38,161 bases of DNA from the IMG/VR virus record IMGVR_UViG_3300010370_007246, positions 1-38,161 of that record. One strand, written 5' to 3'. Positions 8,874 through 16,473 of the stretch are shown here, in pieces. Numbering within the stretch: position 1 is the stretch's first letter; each line of letters opens with the position of its first letter. Position numbers and translations under genes: made by a program. Below the pieces are notes generated by a model. That model ran no database searches. It saw only the letters and a program-made list of their open reading frames with translations, and was not told where the DNA came from. This stretch comes from a virus.

Positions 8874-9088
8874 TGGCAAATATTAAAATTCACCTATTCG
8901 AAATGCTTCGCAAAGAAGCGGAAGCACAGAAAGCCAAAGCTCTTTTGTCTTTGGAATTATTATCAAACCACGCGGCTGGTATCGGAGATCACTCAACAGG
9001 AGATTTCTATAAAAATGCAGAAGAAGCTCTTCAAATGTTAGTTGACGCTGACGACAGATTGGAAGCTATCGATAAGTATTTTGGTTAA
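8873..9088 (+). CDS. Small helical phage protein
   Basis: The protein has 71 residues and is almost wholly helical (FEMLRKEAEAQKAKALLSLE, then AEEALQMLVDADDRLEAIDKY), with a central GIGDHSTGDF turn. The start overlaps the previous stop (TAATG), so translation is coupled. It resembles conserved phage orphans rich in Ala/Glu/Leu; no function is known to me. Confidence 0.75.
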   Translation: MANIKIHLFEMLRKEAEAQKAKALLSLELLSNHAAGIGDHSTGDFYKNAEEALQMLVDADDRLEAIDKYFG

Positions 9089-9098
9089 TTCGTACCCT

Positions 9099-9233
9099 AT
9101 GAAAACTCTCAAACTAATAATCAAAAAACTCGATTGGTGGTTCGACTATTATATTGCATGGATGTTCTATAATGGTAACAAAACACACCGATACATCGAG
9201 TACATGGAAGAAAAGTGGGGGAATAAAAAATGA
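9099..9233 (+). CDS. 44-residue basic small protein
   Basis: The longer frame opening at 9042 overlaps the previous gene, so I take the ATG at 9099 just after that gene's stop, giving 44 residues (MKTLKLIIKKLDWWFDYYIA...). It is basic and aromatic with a WFDYYIAWMFYNGN patch that could lie on a membrane. Its TGA overlaps the next ATG. Function unknown. Confidence 0.6.
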   Translation: MKTLKLIIKKLDWWFDYYIAWMFYNGNKTHRYIEYMEEKWGNKK

Positions 9234-9463
9234 AAAAGTTAGACGGAGGGGCTTTGATTTATCTGGCAGTTTTAGTTCTTAGTTGGGTCATAATAATTTA
9301 TTATCTTGTTTACTTAGAACGAGAGGAAACCATAAAGGAAGAATTGAAAACCTATCCATATGAACACAGCAGAATAACCGACTCAACTTTAAAAAGAAAT
9401 GAACATGGAGATTCAATCAAACGAGATGGTGAACCATCCGAATCACTACGGAGGGGAAAATAA
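9230..9463 (+). CDS. Small single-span membrane protein
   Basis: The protein has 77 residues. Residues 8-30 form one hydrophobic membrane segment (ALIYLAVLVLSWVIIIYYLV), followed by a charged tail. The start overlaps the previous stop as ATGA. Its 3' end overlaps the DUF3310 gene by 65 nt in another frame, an unusually long overlap, so the tail after about residue 56 is under double constraint. Role unknown; an inner-membrane host-takeover or lysis-related role is possible but unsupported. Confidence 0.65.
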   Translation: MKKLDGGALIYLAVLVLSWVIIIYYLVYLEREETIKEELKTYPYEHSRITDSTLKRNEHGDSIKRDGEPSESLRRGK

Positions 9464-9638
9464 TCCATACGAAGTCATAAAAGTTTGTGAGGCTTGGGAT
9501 TTAGACAAGGACGCATACCTTTTCAACGTAGTCAAATACGTTGCACGAGCAGGAAAAAAATGTGTTACCAAAGAGTTGGAGGATCTCAAGAAGGCAGCAT
9601 TCTATTTGGACAGAAAAATTAAAAACTTACAAAAATGA
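9399..9638 (+). CDS. DUF3310 family protein (T7 gp1.7-like)
   Basis: The protein has 79 residues and matches the DUF3310 pattern: VNHPNHYGG, then NPYEVIKVCEAW, NVVKYVARAGKK and ELEDLKKAAFYLDRKI. T7 gp1.7 of this family is a nucleotide kinase acting on dGMP and dTMP; many members are small and of unproven activity. The ATG at 9405 is an alternative start two residues in. It lies in a run of overlapping small genes upstream of APS kinase and overlaps the next ATG by 4 nt. Nucleotide metabolism is the likely area. Confidence 0.8.
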   Translation: MNMEIQSNEMVNHPNHYGGENNPYEVIKVCEAWDLDKDAYLFNVVKYVARAGKKCVTKELEDLKKAAFYLDRKIKNLQK

Positions 9639-9817
9639 AAAGATTAAGTTTATTACATAAGATTGTATTTGTTCTCGCAATAATTTCTGTTGTTGGAAGT
9701 ATAGTCACTGGTTTAACTTTGGGTCAAGATGTAACTTGGCAGAGTATCACCCTACTTTGGGTATTATCCGCAGTAATTGCAGAACTCAGAATAAAAGAAT
9801 TGGAGGATAAATCATGA
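9635..9817 (+). CDS. Small two-span membrane protein
   Basis: The protein has 60 residues with two hydrophobic stretches (about 8-28 and 36-50) separated by a short polar turn (GQDVTWQS), and a charged C-terminus. Its start and stop each overlap neighbouring genes by 4 nt, so it is translated in a coupled row. The shape (short, basic start, hairpin of helices) fits holin-like or other small membrane proteins, but no lysin is near, so I make no call. Confidence 0.65.
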   Translation: MKRLSLLHKIVFVLAIISVVGSIVTGLTLGQDVTWQSITLLWVLSAVIAELRIKELEDKS

Positions 9818-10260
9818 TTATTTGGTTAACAGGGCAACCTGGATCTGGTAAGACTACGATAGCGAAAGAAATTGTGACGACAGGTCCTCTATGTCAGTGG
9901 TTTCATATCGACGGTGATGACATAAGAGAACTCTTTGATAACAAAGATTATTCTGAAACAGGAAGAAGAAAAAATATTGAGTTAGCTCAACAATTGGCAC
10001 AATATCTTAATTCAAAAGGTAAGAAAGTTGTTGTCTCATTGGTTTCCCCTTATAAAGACCAAAGAGATAAGTTCAAAGAAAAGATGGGGGATAATTTGGT
10101 TGAGGTCTATGTTCATACTACTGAAGTGAGAGGTAGAGAAAGTTTTTTCGTAAGTGATTATCAACAACCTTCAGAGAACTACCTTGACTTGGACACCACA
10201 AACGATGTTTTGGAGGAGTCCGTACAAAAAGTTTTAGATTATGCAAAAAATCCACGTTGA
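9814..10260 (+). CDS. Adenylylsulfate (APS) kinase-like P-loop kinase
   Basis: The protein has 148 residues and resembles CysC, which phosphorylates APS with ATP to make PAPS, the universal sulfate donor. It has the Walker A GQPGSGKTT (residues 7-15), the DGDDIR block (33-38) and SLVSPYKDQR (about 75-84), matching the CysC order. It is shorter than typical CysC (about 180-200), because the region around the lid is reduced. It overlaps the following nucleotidyltransferase by 20 nt. With two sulfotransferases elsewhere in the window, a PAPS supply role is coherent. It could instead phosphorylate another adenylylated or hydroxylated substrate. Confidence 0.75.
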   Translation: MIIWLTGQPGSGKTTIAKEIVTTGPLCQWFHIDGDDIRELFDNKDYSETGRRKNIELAQQLAQYLNSKGKKVVVSLVSPYKDQRDKFKEKMGDNLVEVYVHTTEVRGRESFFVSDYQQPSENYLDLDTTNDVLEESVQKVLDYAKNPR

Positions 10261-10642
10261 GGGTGATCCGAAATTAAAAAATACAGGATCAAAACAATAT
10301 TCAATGTTCATCGGTAGATGGCAACCATGGCACGCGGGACACAGGTGGTTAATCGACCAAAGACTAAATGAAGGAAAAAACGTACTCATCTGTATTAGAG
10401 ATATACAACCTGATGAAAAAAACCCTTTCAGTGCGGAAGAAGTTGATAGAAACATTAGAAATGAACTTTGGCCTCTGATAGGTGAGGAGAGAGTGAAAGT
10501 CCTAATCATACCTGATATCGAATCAGTGAACTTCGGAAGAGGGGTAGGATATGATATAATAGAACATATACCTCCAACGGAAGTGGGGGAAATATCTGCA
10601 ACCAAAATTAGAGAACAATTGAAACAAGAGGGAAAATTATGA
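10241..10642 (+). CDS. HxGH nucleotidyltransferase (cytidylyltransferase/NMNAT-like)
   Basis: The protein has 133 residues. GRWQPWHAGH (about 25-34) holds the HxGH signature of the nucleotidyltransferase superfamily, and ISATKIREQ near the C-terminus matches the ISSTKIR motif; both bind the nucleotide phosphates. Family members join an NMP to an acid or phosphate (CTP:phosphocholine, FMN, NMN, pantetheine, and, more distantly, ATP sulfurylase). Its overlap with the APS kinase gene suggests a shared pathway; a minimal PAPS synthase is one inference, but the substrate cannot be read from sequence. Its stop overlaps the methyltransferase start. Confidence 0.75.
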   Translation: MQKIHVEGDPKLKNTGSKQYSMFIGRWQPWHAGHRWLIDQRLNEGKNVLICIRDIQPDEKNPFSAEEVDRNIRNELWPLIGEERVKVLIIPDIESVNFGRGVGYDIIEHIPPTEVGEISATKIREQLKQEGKL

Positions 10643-11496
10643 GTTTAGAAAAAATTATTAACACTATAGTAAATGGAGATTGTATCAAAGTGATGTCAGA
10701 CATGCCCGAGAAATCTGTGGATTTGATTGTCACATCTCCACCATACGGAGTTGGAATCGAATACGACACATTCGAAGATGATTTAGAATTTGATCAATAC
10801 AAGACATTCTCGAACAATTGGTTAAGAGAGGCTTATAGAATTCTAAAAGATGATGGTAGGATTGCGGTAAACATTCCTTACGAAATTAATCGTCAAGGAA
10901 AGGGTGGTCGTATATTCATGGCTGGTGAGGTTTGGAGTATAATGAAAAGTATTGGATTTGGTTTCTTCGGTATAGTTGATCTTGAGGAGGAATCACCACA
11001 CAGAAGTAAAACAACGGCTTGGGGATCTTGGATGTCACCCTCATCTCCTTACATCTATAACCCCAAAGAATGTGTGATCTTGGCATATAAGAAACAACAT
11101 ATCAAAAAAGTTAAGGGTGAGCCACAGTGGTCGGCTGTTATGGTAGAACAAGAAGATGGTAAAGAAAAAAAGACATATACCGAGGAACAGAAAAGAGAGT
11201 TTATCGATCTTGTTTATGGTCAGTGGAAATACTTTGCGGATACAAAACAAATGACAAAGGCAACATTTTCAATGGATATCCCGACCAAAGCAATAAAAAT
11301 ATTGTCCTACAAGAATGATTTGATTTTGGATCCATTCGCAGGATCAGGGACGAGTATGGTTGCGGCGGAACTATTAGATAGACGTTGGATTGGAATCGAA
11401 TTGTCACCCAATTATTGTGAAGTTGCCAGAAAACGTATTAGAAGTTTTATAGATGATAAAAGCCAACCTGAGTTGGATTTCGAAAAGGGTTCTTAA
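10639..11496 (+). CDS. DNA methyltransferase (TSPPY type, orphan)
   Basis: The protein has 285 residues and is an amino-methyltransferase with catalytic motif TSPPY at 32-36 and AdoMet motif DPFAGSGT at about 231-238, followed by RRWIGIELSPNYCEVA. That order (catalytic motif first) is the beta class, common to N4-cytosine and N6-adenine enzymes; SPPY is more frequent in N4-cytosine types. No restriction endonuclease gene is adjacent, so it is likely an orphan that shields phage DNA or marks it. The target site is unknown. It ends in a strong terminator. It overlaps the previous gene by 4 nt. Confidence 0.9.
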   Translation: MSLEKIINTIVNGDCIKVMSDMPEKSVDLIVTSPPYGVGIEYDTFEDDLEFDQYKTFSNNWLREAYRILKDDGRIAVNIPYEINRQGKGGRIFMAGEVWSIMKSIGFGFFGIVDLEEESPHRSKTTAWGSWMSPSSPYIYNPKECVILAYKKQHIKKVKGEPQWSAVMVEQEDGKEKKTYTEEQKREFIDLVYGQWKYFADTKQMTKATFSMDIPTKAIKILSYKNDLILDPFAGSGTSMVAAELLDRRWIGIELSPNYCEVARKRIRSFIDDKSQPELDFEKGS

Positions 11497-11510
11497 TGAA
11501 CCCTTTTTTT
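11484..11510 (+). terminator. Rho-independent terminator
   Basis: A 9-bp stem AAAGGGTTC/GAACCCTTT (11484-11492 with 11498-11506, loop TTAAT) is followed by a T run. It covers the end of the methyltransferase gene and closes the operon 8616-11496. Confidence 0.9.
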
Positions 11511-11520
11511 ATGTCTTGGA

Positions 11521-11528
11521 TATTTATA
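11521..11528 (+). promoter_or_regulatory. TATTTATA box
   Basis: TATTTATA lies right after the terminator and about 13 nt before the ATG at 11541. It belongs to the recurring phage box and supports 11541 rather than 11496 as the start. Confidence 0.5.
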
Positions 11529-11540
11529 AAGAAAAAACAA

Positions 11541-12752
11541 ATGTCTGACATTATAATAACAAACGAACAGCTCGATAGAATATCGGACCAACTCAAAAGA
11601 GAAAAAGTAATTCAATCTATCAAAGAGAATTGGGCTAAGTGTAACAAAGAACAGAGACTGTTTGTTTTGGAATACCTCAAGGTTTTACATCCAGAGAAAT
11701 CACAGGAGATCCAAAAATTAATCAAGGAAACAAAGTCCGGAACTTTGAATGAAGAGTGGTATAACAATGTTCTCGGTTTTATAGGATGGTTAGACCCAAC
11801 GGGAATTGCTGACACTTTAAATGGTGTTTTATACATGAGTCAGGGGGATTATTTATTTGGATTCCTTTCACTTGTTTCAGCTGTACCATATATTGGCGAT
11901 GTAGTTGCTAAACCTGTAATGGGGGCACTCAAAGTGGGAGCACCTTCGGCAAAGGCACTGAATAATGTAATGGCACTTTCCAAAGCAGGTAAAACAGCAG
12001 AAGCTTCAGCAGAATTGGCTAAACTTTCTTCACAAGGTGGTCTTATTAGTAAATTTGTGAGTGGTATCGGAAAAATCGGTAACAAATTGGAAGATTTAAT
12101 AAATGCGATGCCAGGATCTAAACTTAAAGGTTTCAAGAACACAATACTAGAATGGATTCGTTTATTCAAAGGTAGTGCGAAGACAGGTGTACAGGCAAGA
12201 ACCGCTCTTGGAACATTGGCTAAGAACATGCCGAAAATGAGTGCTGCGGATCAGGTCAAAAATTTGGAGATGATGAAAAAAGCCTTGGTTGCTGATCGAT
12301 CATTCATTGGTAAATTTATGGGACCAAGAGGTGCTTTCAGTGGATATAGAACCGCAGGTTCGGGAGCAACTTGGAAAACTCCTTGGAAAATATTCACATG
12401 GAAGAATTTTTGGGGTGGAATGCCTCAACTGATGAATAGGAACAAGTCAGTAAGAGCTTTAATGAGAAAAACAAAATGGTATTTGGGATTACTGGATTTC
12501 TTGGGTATAGGAAATTTTGTGGGACCCGATGAACTTCAACAGAAATTAGGGGATGCAAAATATGAACAGAGTATTTCAGACTATAATCAATCGGCACAGG
12601 CACAACAGTATATTCAAGATGACTTTGGAAACCAAGGATTGGACGACTCACAACAAGTTCCAACAACAACATCAAATACTTCAAATCAACAATCAACACA
12701 AACTCAAATGGATCCGCTGAGTTGGTTAATGGGATCATTAATACCGAAATAA
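11541..12752 (+). CDS. Tagged protein with pretoxin-like hydrophobic segment, candidate virion protein
   Basis: The protein has 403 residues starting MSDIIITNEQLDRI; the frame is open from 11496, but that start lies inside the terminator. About residues 70-130 hold a hydrophobic Gly/Ala segment (GWLDPTGIADTLNGVLY, GDYLFGFLSLVSAVPYIGD) resembling the membrane or pretoxin region found in polymorphic toxins and some ejected phage proteins. The middle is basic and Ala/Gly-rich. The last 60 residues are Gln/Ser/Thr-rich and disordered. The N-terminus resembles the tag of 13127 and 20750. A virion-internal protein that inserts in the host membrane is one reading; unproven. Confidence 0.65.
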   Translation: MSDIIITNEQLDRISDQLKREKVIQSIKENWAKCNKEQRLFVLEYLKVLHPEKSQEIQKLIKETKSGTLNEEWYNNVLGFIGWLDPTGIADTLNGVLYMSQGDYLFGFLSLVSAVPYIGDVVAKPVMGALKVGAPSAKALNNVMALSKAGKTAEASAELAKLSSQGGLISKFVSGIGKIGNKLEDLINAMPGSKLKGFKNTILEWIRLFKGSAKTGVQARTALGTLAKNMPKMSAADQVKNLEMMKKALVADRSFIGKFMGPRGAFSGYRTAGSGATWKTPWKIFTWKNFWGGMPQLMNRNKSVRALMRKTKWYLGLLDFLGIGNFVGPDELQQKLGDAKYEQSISDYNQSAQAQQYIQDDFGNQGLDDSQQVPTTTSNTSNQQSTQTQMDPLSWLMGSLIPK

Positions 12753-12753
12753 T

Positions 12754-13125
12754 ATGAAAGAGGAATTAATATTAAAATTGTTACAAATACAGAATCAATT
12801 TAGATTCTTACATTGGCAGACATTTGGTGATGCCAAACACAGATCTTACGGAGAAATCTATGAACTTATCGATGGACATCTTGATACTTTTGCTGAAGCA
12901 ATGATGGGCAAATACGGGAGACCAGTTTTCCCTGATGAATTTGTGATTGCATTTCAAGACATAAAAGCTTTGAATCTACAAAACTTCATTGATGGAATAG
13001 TTGAATTCTTAGTTTCAATAACAGAAATTTTGGACCCAAAATACGATACAGATCTACTTAATATTAGAGACGAAATACTTGCGGGTATTAATAAAACAAA
13101 ATACTTACTCACCTTAAAAAGTTAA
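12754..13125 (+). CDS. DUF5856-like helical protein (ferritin/Dps-like fold possible)
   Basis: The protein has 123 residues, all helical. FRFLHWQTFGDAKHRSYGEI followed by LIDGHLDTFAEAMMGKYGRP resembles the LHWxT...H..................D..E pattern of Dps-type ferritins and the phage family DUF5856. The His and Asp/Glu residues could form a metal site, but this is not shown. It begins one base after the previous stop and is followed after one base by the next gene, so the row 11541-14850 is an operon. A role in virion or DNA protection is possible. Confidence 0.6.
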   Translation: MKEELILKLLQIQNQFRFLHWQTFGDAKHRSYGEIYELIDGHLDTFAEAMMGKYGRPVFPDEFVIAFQDIKALNLQNFIDGIVEFLVSITEILDPKYDTDLLNIRDEILAGINKTKYLLTLKS

Positions 13126-13126
13126 T

Positions 13127-13432
13127 ATGAAAAAAACAATTAGATTGACAGAAAGTGATCTCAAAGAGATCGTAAAAAGAATAATCAAAGAACAGGTTAC
13201 CAAGACAATAACAATAGTAACACCTGGTAAAAACGCAGAAGCGGAAATCGTTGACAGAGGAGGAAAAAAACTTCTTAAGGTTAGAACTGAAACAGGTAGA
13301 GAAGAATCTTTAGTAGTTAAGACGAGTCTTCCAATTGGTAAATTTATGTTCGAGATGGGATCAGATGGTAAGAGAATGTTTGGATTTGATCCTAAAACGA
13401 AGAAAAAAATTGAAATATTCGCGGTAAAATAA
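13127..13432 (+). CDS. Small protein with IRLTESDL N-terminal tag
   Basis: The protein has 101 residues. The first 23 residues (IRLTESDLKEIVKRIIKEQ core) are an amphipathic helix that I recognise as a recurring N-terminal module in uncultured Bacteroidota phage proteins. The rest (KTITIVTPGKNAEAEIVDRG, MFGFDPKTKKKIEIF) looks like a small beta-rich domain with no known family. Similar but diverged tags begin the proteins at 11541, 20750 and 34980. It may be a packaging or assembly signal. It overlaps the next ATG (TAATG). Confidence 0.75.
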   Translation: MKKTIRLTESDLKEIVKRIIKEQVTKTITIVTPGKNAEAEIVDRGGKKLLKVRTETGREESLVVKTSLPIGKFMFEMGSDGKRMFGFDPKTKKKIEIFAVK

Positions 13433-14850
13433 TGAAGAAAATTTTATCTGAGACTGGACTTAGAGATATTTCTGCACTTAGGAAAAGATATCCTAAGGCT
13501 GAAATATACTTTCATCAAGATCTTGATGGGGTAACAACGGCGATTGCCATGAAGAAGTATCTTGAAGATAACGGGATCAAAGTTGTTGGCGCACACGTAA
13601 TTCAATACGGAGAAAAAGAATTTGCTGTAAAAAAGAATGATGCCACGGGAGATACAATGCCTGTGTTAGTAGACTTTGCACATGGTAAACCAATGTTTGT
13701 TATACATACTGATCATCATGACAAGCAAGTAGGTGCTGAAAAAGGTGCTTCCAAGTCATTCAGACAAGCAAGATCTAATGTTGAAACAATTTCTCAGATA
13801 ATTTCGCCAAGAGATCTTTTCCCTTCATCAGATATACTTCTGATCAGTACTGTCGATTCTGCAGACTTCCTTAAACACAACATATCACCTGACGAGGTAG
13901 TAAACTATCTTTTCAGATTCGAAAAAGAAACACCACTTCAAAGAAACAAAATGTTGATGGGACTCGTTGTGAACAAACTCTTGTTGGCATTTAAAAACAA
14001 AAAGGGTTTTCTTGAGAGTTTAGTTTTGGATTCTGAACCGTCTTTACTTTCGATCCTTGGAAACATTAAGAAATGGATGAAGGAAAACAAAGCACCTTCA
14101 CCTGAACAATTACAAGCAAATGCCAAAGACTATGCTGAGACAATGAAATCATTCCAAGGAGTTGAATTCAAGGACGGTATTATTACACAATATGGCGGTG
14201 GAGATATGAGAAAACCTGGATCTTATGATAGGTATACTCCCTTTAGAACATATCCCAATGCAGATTTTTTGATTATGGCTTGGCCACTTGGATTAGTTCA
14301 AGTTTCTTGTAATCCTTTCAAGAAAGAAAGAGGTTTGAAAGGAGTTAATTTAGGTGAAATTGCAAAAGAAGTTATTGGTAAATGGGAATCACAATTGAAG
14401 GACAGAGTGATACCATTATCTACAATTAAGTGGATAAGTGAAACAGCCGTAGGTCCTGAAAGTGTAGGATTTACATTTAAGGATTTTGATGCACTTTACG
14501 GTGAAAGATTTATGTTTATGGACGGTGGAGAAGAGAAGTTGGATCACATCAGAGAAATGATGGAGGTTCCTTTCAGTGAGCTACCTGAAGAGCACAGACT
14601 TATGTTGGACAAGATTGGTGTAAGTGCATGGGATTTGATTAACTCAATGTCAGGTGGACACAAATGTATCACCAATATCTCAGGTCTCAATTATTTGGGA
14701 AGAAGTAAAAGACCACCTTCAGGTTCTTACAAATACGATCCTGAAAGAGAAGATGCTCCTTACATTAAGTTTTTGAAAATGATTGTTTCCGAATTCAAGA
14801 AAAGACTTGAGGAAAAAATTGCTGAAGATAAAGTTGAAGTCCCCGAATAA
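13432..14850 (+). CDS. DHH-family phosphoesterase
   Basis: The protein has 472 residues. It has the DHH superfamily motifs: FHQDLDG (28-33, the HxDxDG metal site), PVLVDFAHG (Asp81), and TDHHD (94-96, the DHH triad), and near the C-terminus SGGHKCITNISG, like the GGH substrate motif of DHHA1. Relatives (RecJ, NrnA, cyclic-dinucleotide phosphodiesterases) cut phosphodiesters in DNA, nanoRNA or c-di-AMP. The middle is an insertion of about 250 residues unlike NrnA. It has no membrane segment. It lies after the tagged gene 13127 with a TAATG overlap. Possible roles are nucleotide recycling or breakdown of immune second messengers; the sequence does not decide. Confidence 0.75.
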   Translation: MKKILSETGLRDISALRKRYPKAEIYFHQDLDGVTTAIAMKKYLEDNGIKVVGAHVIQYGEKEFAVKKNDATGDTMPVLVDFAHGKPMFVIHTDHHDKQVGAEKGASKSFRQARSNVETISQIISPRDLFPSSDILLISTVDSADFLKHNISPDEVVNYLFRFEKETPLQRNKMLMGLVVNKLLLAFKNKKGFLESLVLDSEPSLLSILGNIKKWMKENKAPSPEQLQANAKDYAETMKSFQGVEFKDGIITQYGGGDMRKPGSYDRYTPFRTYPNADFLIMAWPLGLVQVSCNPFKKERGLKGVNLGEIAKEVIGKWESQLKDRVIPLSTIKWISETAVGPESVGFTFKDFDALYGERFMFMDGGEEKLDHIREMMEVPFSELPEEHRLMLDKIGVSAWDLINSMSGGHKCITNISGLNYLGRSKRPPSGSYKYDPEREDAPYIKFLKMIVSEFKKRLEEKIAEDKVEVPE

Positions 14851-14867
14851 GTTGTTAGATTTAGTGT

Positions 14868-15407
14868 ATGTCCAAAAAGGTATACACAAAAAAAGGTGAT
14901 GACGGCACCACAAGTCTACTGTCAGGAAGAAGAGTTTCCAAAACAATTCAAGAAATTAAAGCTGTTGGTTCATTAGATGAACTCAACTCATTCGTTGGTC
15001 TACTCAGGAGTGAGACAGCTAATGCTCACGTTCAATTAGAAATTATTCAGTGGAATCTATTCAATGCTGGATCAATGTTGATCAATGATAATGAAACTGA
15101 ACTAACTGAGGTAACACAAGAAGATGTGAAAATATTAGAGGAGGCGATGGATACTATGAACAAAGAACTTCCCGAACTCAAAAACTTCATTTTACCAAAA
15201 GGTACAAGAGCGGTTGCATTGGCTCACATCTGTAGAACAATTGCGAGAAGAACCGAAATACAAGTTTTGGAATGTAAAATCCTCGATAATTTTATTAAAC
15301 TTCATCCAATTACAATATATTTGAACAGACTGAGTGATTTCTTTTTTGTACTTGCAAGGTACATCGGTCACAAGGAAGATGTTAATGAAACTATTTGGAA
15401 AAATTAA
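14868..15407 (+). CDS. PduO-type cob(I)alamin adenosyltransferase
   Basis: The protein has 179 residues and matches the PduO/MMAB family that moves the adenosyl group of ATP to cob(I)alamin, making coenzyme B12. It shows KKGDDGTTSLLSG (8-20), SLDELNSFVGLL (35-46), ILPKGT (108-113), RTIARRTE (123-130) and YLNRLSDFFFVLARY (151-165), all in family order and at normal length. It would support B12-dependent enzymes such as class II ribonucleotide reductase; none lies in this window. It sits 17 nt after the DHH gene and meets the leftward DUF192 gene tail to tail with a 4-nt overlap. Confidence 0.9.
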   Translation: MSKKVYTKKGDDGTTSLLSGRRVSKTIQEIKAVGSLDELNSFVGLLRSETANAHVQLEIIQWNLFNAGSMLINDNETELTEVTQEDVKILEEAMDTMNKELPELKNFILPKGTRAVALAHICRTIARRTEIQVLECKILDNFIKLHPITIYLNRLSDFFFVLARYIGHKEDVNETIWKN

Positions 15408-15754
15408 TTCAGGATATAATTAACTGAGTCACCAGCTTCGATACCAAGCCTATCGCAGGTGCCACCCATAACCTCGAGTACAATATTACCGTTACCACAG
15501 TAGGATGGACAATCATCATCGTTACATGGAGGACAATTGTGATGAATGTTTACGACAACGTTATTTTTGATAACAATAATATCCAAAGGGATAATACAAT
15601 TCTTCATCCAAAAACATTGTTCGTCACCTCCCATAAGGAACAACATACCGTTGAATGATTCATCGAACGTTTTTTTCATCATTCCAATTTTTTGTTCTTT
15701 TGGAGAGACTAAAGTTTTGACATTAAAAATATTTTTCCCTACCTTTACATTCAT
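15404..15754 (-). CDS. DUF192 family protein
   Basis: The protein has 116 residues from the ATG at 15754 (MNVKVGKNIFNVKTLVSPKE); the frame also opens at 15787, but the TATTTAT box 4 nt upstream supports 15754. It matches DUF192: SPKEQKIGMMKKTFDESF, then GMLFLM, FWMKNCIIPLDIIVI. The C-terminal part departs from the family with Cys-rich CPPCNDDDCPSYCGNG. DUF192 proteins are small beta-rich folds of unknown function, often exported, but no signal peptide is visible here. It is convergent with the cobalamin gene and divergent from Nudix, sharing a palindromic box. Confidence 0.8.
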   Translation of the reverse strand: MNVKVGKNIFNVKTLVSPKEQKIGMMKKTFDESFNGMLFLMGGDEQCFWMKNCIIPLDIIVIKNNVVVNIHHNCPPCNDDDCPSYCGNGNIVLEVMGGTCDRLGIEAGDSVNYILN

Positions 15755-15765
15755 ATTTATAAATA
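15754..15765. promoter_or_regulatory. Palindromic TATTTATAAATA divergent box
   Basis: The 12-bp palindrome gives a TATTTAT box on each strand: 4 nt before the leftward ATG at 15754 and 7 nt before the rightward ATG at 15768. The leftward start codon's first base pairs with the palindrome edge. Confidence 0.6.
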
Positions 15766-15767
15766 CA

Positions 15768-16187
15768 ATGGATAAAAAAAGATACACCGGAGTAATGGTA
15801 AAATGTGGAGATAAAGTTCTCCTCGCTAAAAGAAATAGTCAAGGAGCGTTTCCTGGTATGTGGTCAATCTTTGGGGGCAAACTAGAAGAAAATGAAACAA
15901 CCATGGAAGGTGCCAAACGTGAGTTCTTTGAAGAAACTGCGATTGACATTGATGAAAAAGATCTAAAGTTCATAGGTCTAATTCCGAGACATACTCGTGA
16001 TGGAAACAAAGTGAAGGGTTTGATGTATGTGTATCTTTTGGATACTCAAAATCCAATTGAACCTGATCTAGAAAACGCGATTGATGGTGAAGAACACACA
16101 GAATGGGGTTACTTTTCTTTGGATCAAATCGACCCAATGAAAACAGGACATTATATTCATAGAATAGCAGAAATTATATTACAATGA
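15768..16187 (+). CDS. Nudix hydrolase
   Basis: The protein has 139 residues from the ATG at 15768; the upstream frame from 15546 is antisense to DUF192 and is not used. The Nudix box is complete at residues 37-59: G-x5-E-x7-REFFEE-x-A-I. It removes a nucleoside diphosphate-linked group, using Mg2+ held by the box glutamates. The SIFGGKLEENE context and MYVYLL strand resemble MutT-like NTP cleaners. The substrate is unknown. Its TGA overlaps the start of a 34-residue peptide. Confidence 0.9.
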   Translation: MDKKRYTGVMVKCGDKVLLAKRNSQGAFPGMWSIFGGKLEENETTMEGAKREFFEETAIDIDEKDLKFIGLIPRHTRDGNKVKGLMYVYLLDTQNPIEPDLENAIDGEEHTEWGYFSLDQIDPMKTGHYIHRIAEIILQ

Positions 16188-16288
16188 TAGTATTAATATT
16201 AATTTGTTCAGTTATCGTTATAGGTATCTATGGTTACTTTGACATGATGAAACAAATAAAAAAGATGGTTGACAAAGTAGATATGTAA
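16184..16288 (+). CDS. 34-residue membrane peptide
   Basis: A small ORF of 34 residues starts inside the Nudix stop (ATGA overlap). Residues 2-19 are a hydrophobic membrane segment (IVLILICSVIVIGIYGYF) followed by a basic tail (KQIKKMVDKVDM). The coupling and clear single-span shape support a real gene. Function unknown. Confidence 0.6.
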   Translation: MIVLILICSVIVIGIYGYFDMMKQIKKMVDKVDM

Positions 16289-16473
16289 AAAAATCTTCGT
16301 CAAACACTTGTCAGGACCATATTTTTTACTATGTTTGTAGTCCTTTAATACCTAACGGTATATTTATCACTTACCGAAATTAAGATCTTTGAGGGTAACT
16401 ACCCTAAGTGAGTACAACCAGAGCATGACTTGGATGGTGACGAGAAAACGGGTAGTTAAGCCATAATTTATAT
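16289..16473 (+). other. Structured non-coding stretch upstream of the tRNA
   Basis: No plausible ORF. A promoter-like pair TTTG (16334-16337), 21 nt, TATATTTA (16359-16366) is followed by strong pairing. CACTTA and TAAGTG enclose a GGGTA/TACCC hairpin (16393-16397 with 16400-16404). Alternatively TAACTACCC (16396-16404) pairs perfectly with GGGTAGTTA (16450-16458). The two pairings exclude each other. It may be tRNA leader or an independent RNA. Confidence 0.4.

Noticed and set aside
11496-11540. Start of the 11541 gene at 11496
   Set aside because: That ATG lies inside the terminator hairpin; a TATTTATA box points to 11541.
15546-15767. Upstream extension of the Nudix gene
   Set aside because: Antisense to DUF192; the Nudix fold begins at MDKKRYTGV and the palindromic box lies just before it.
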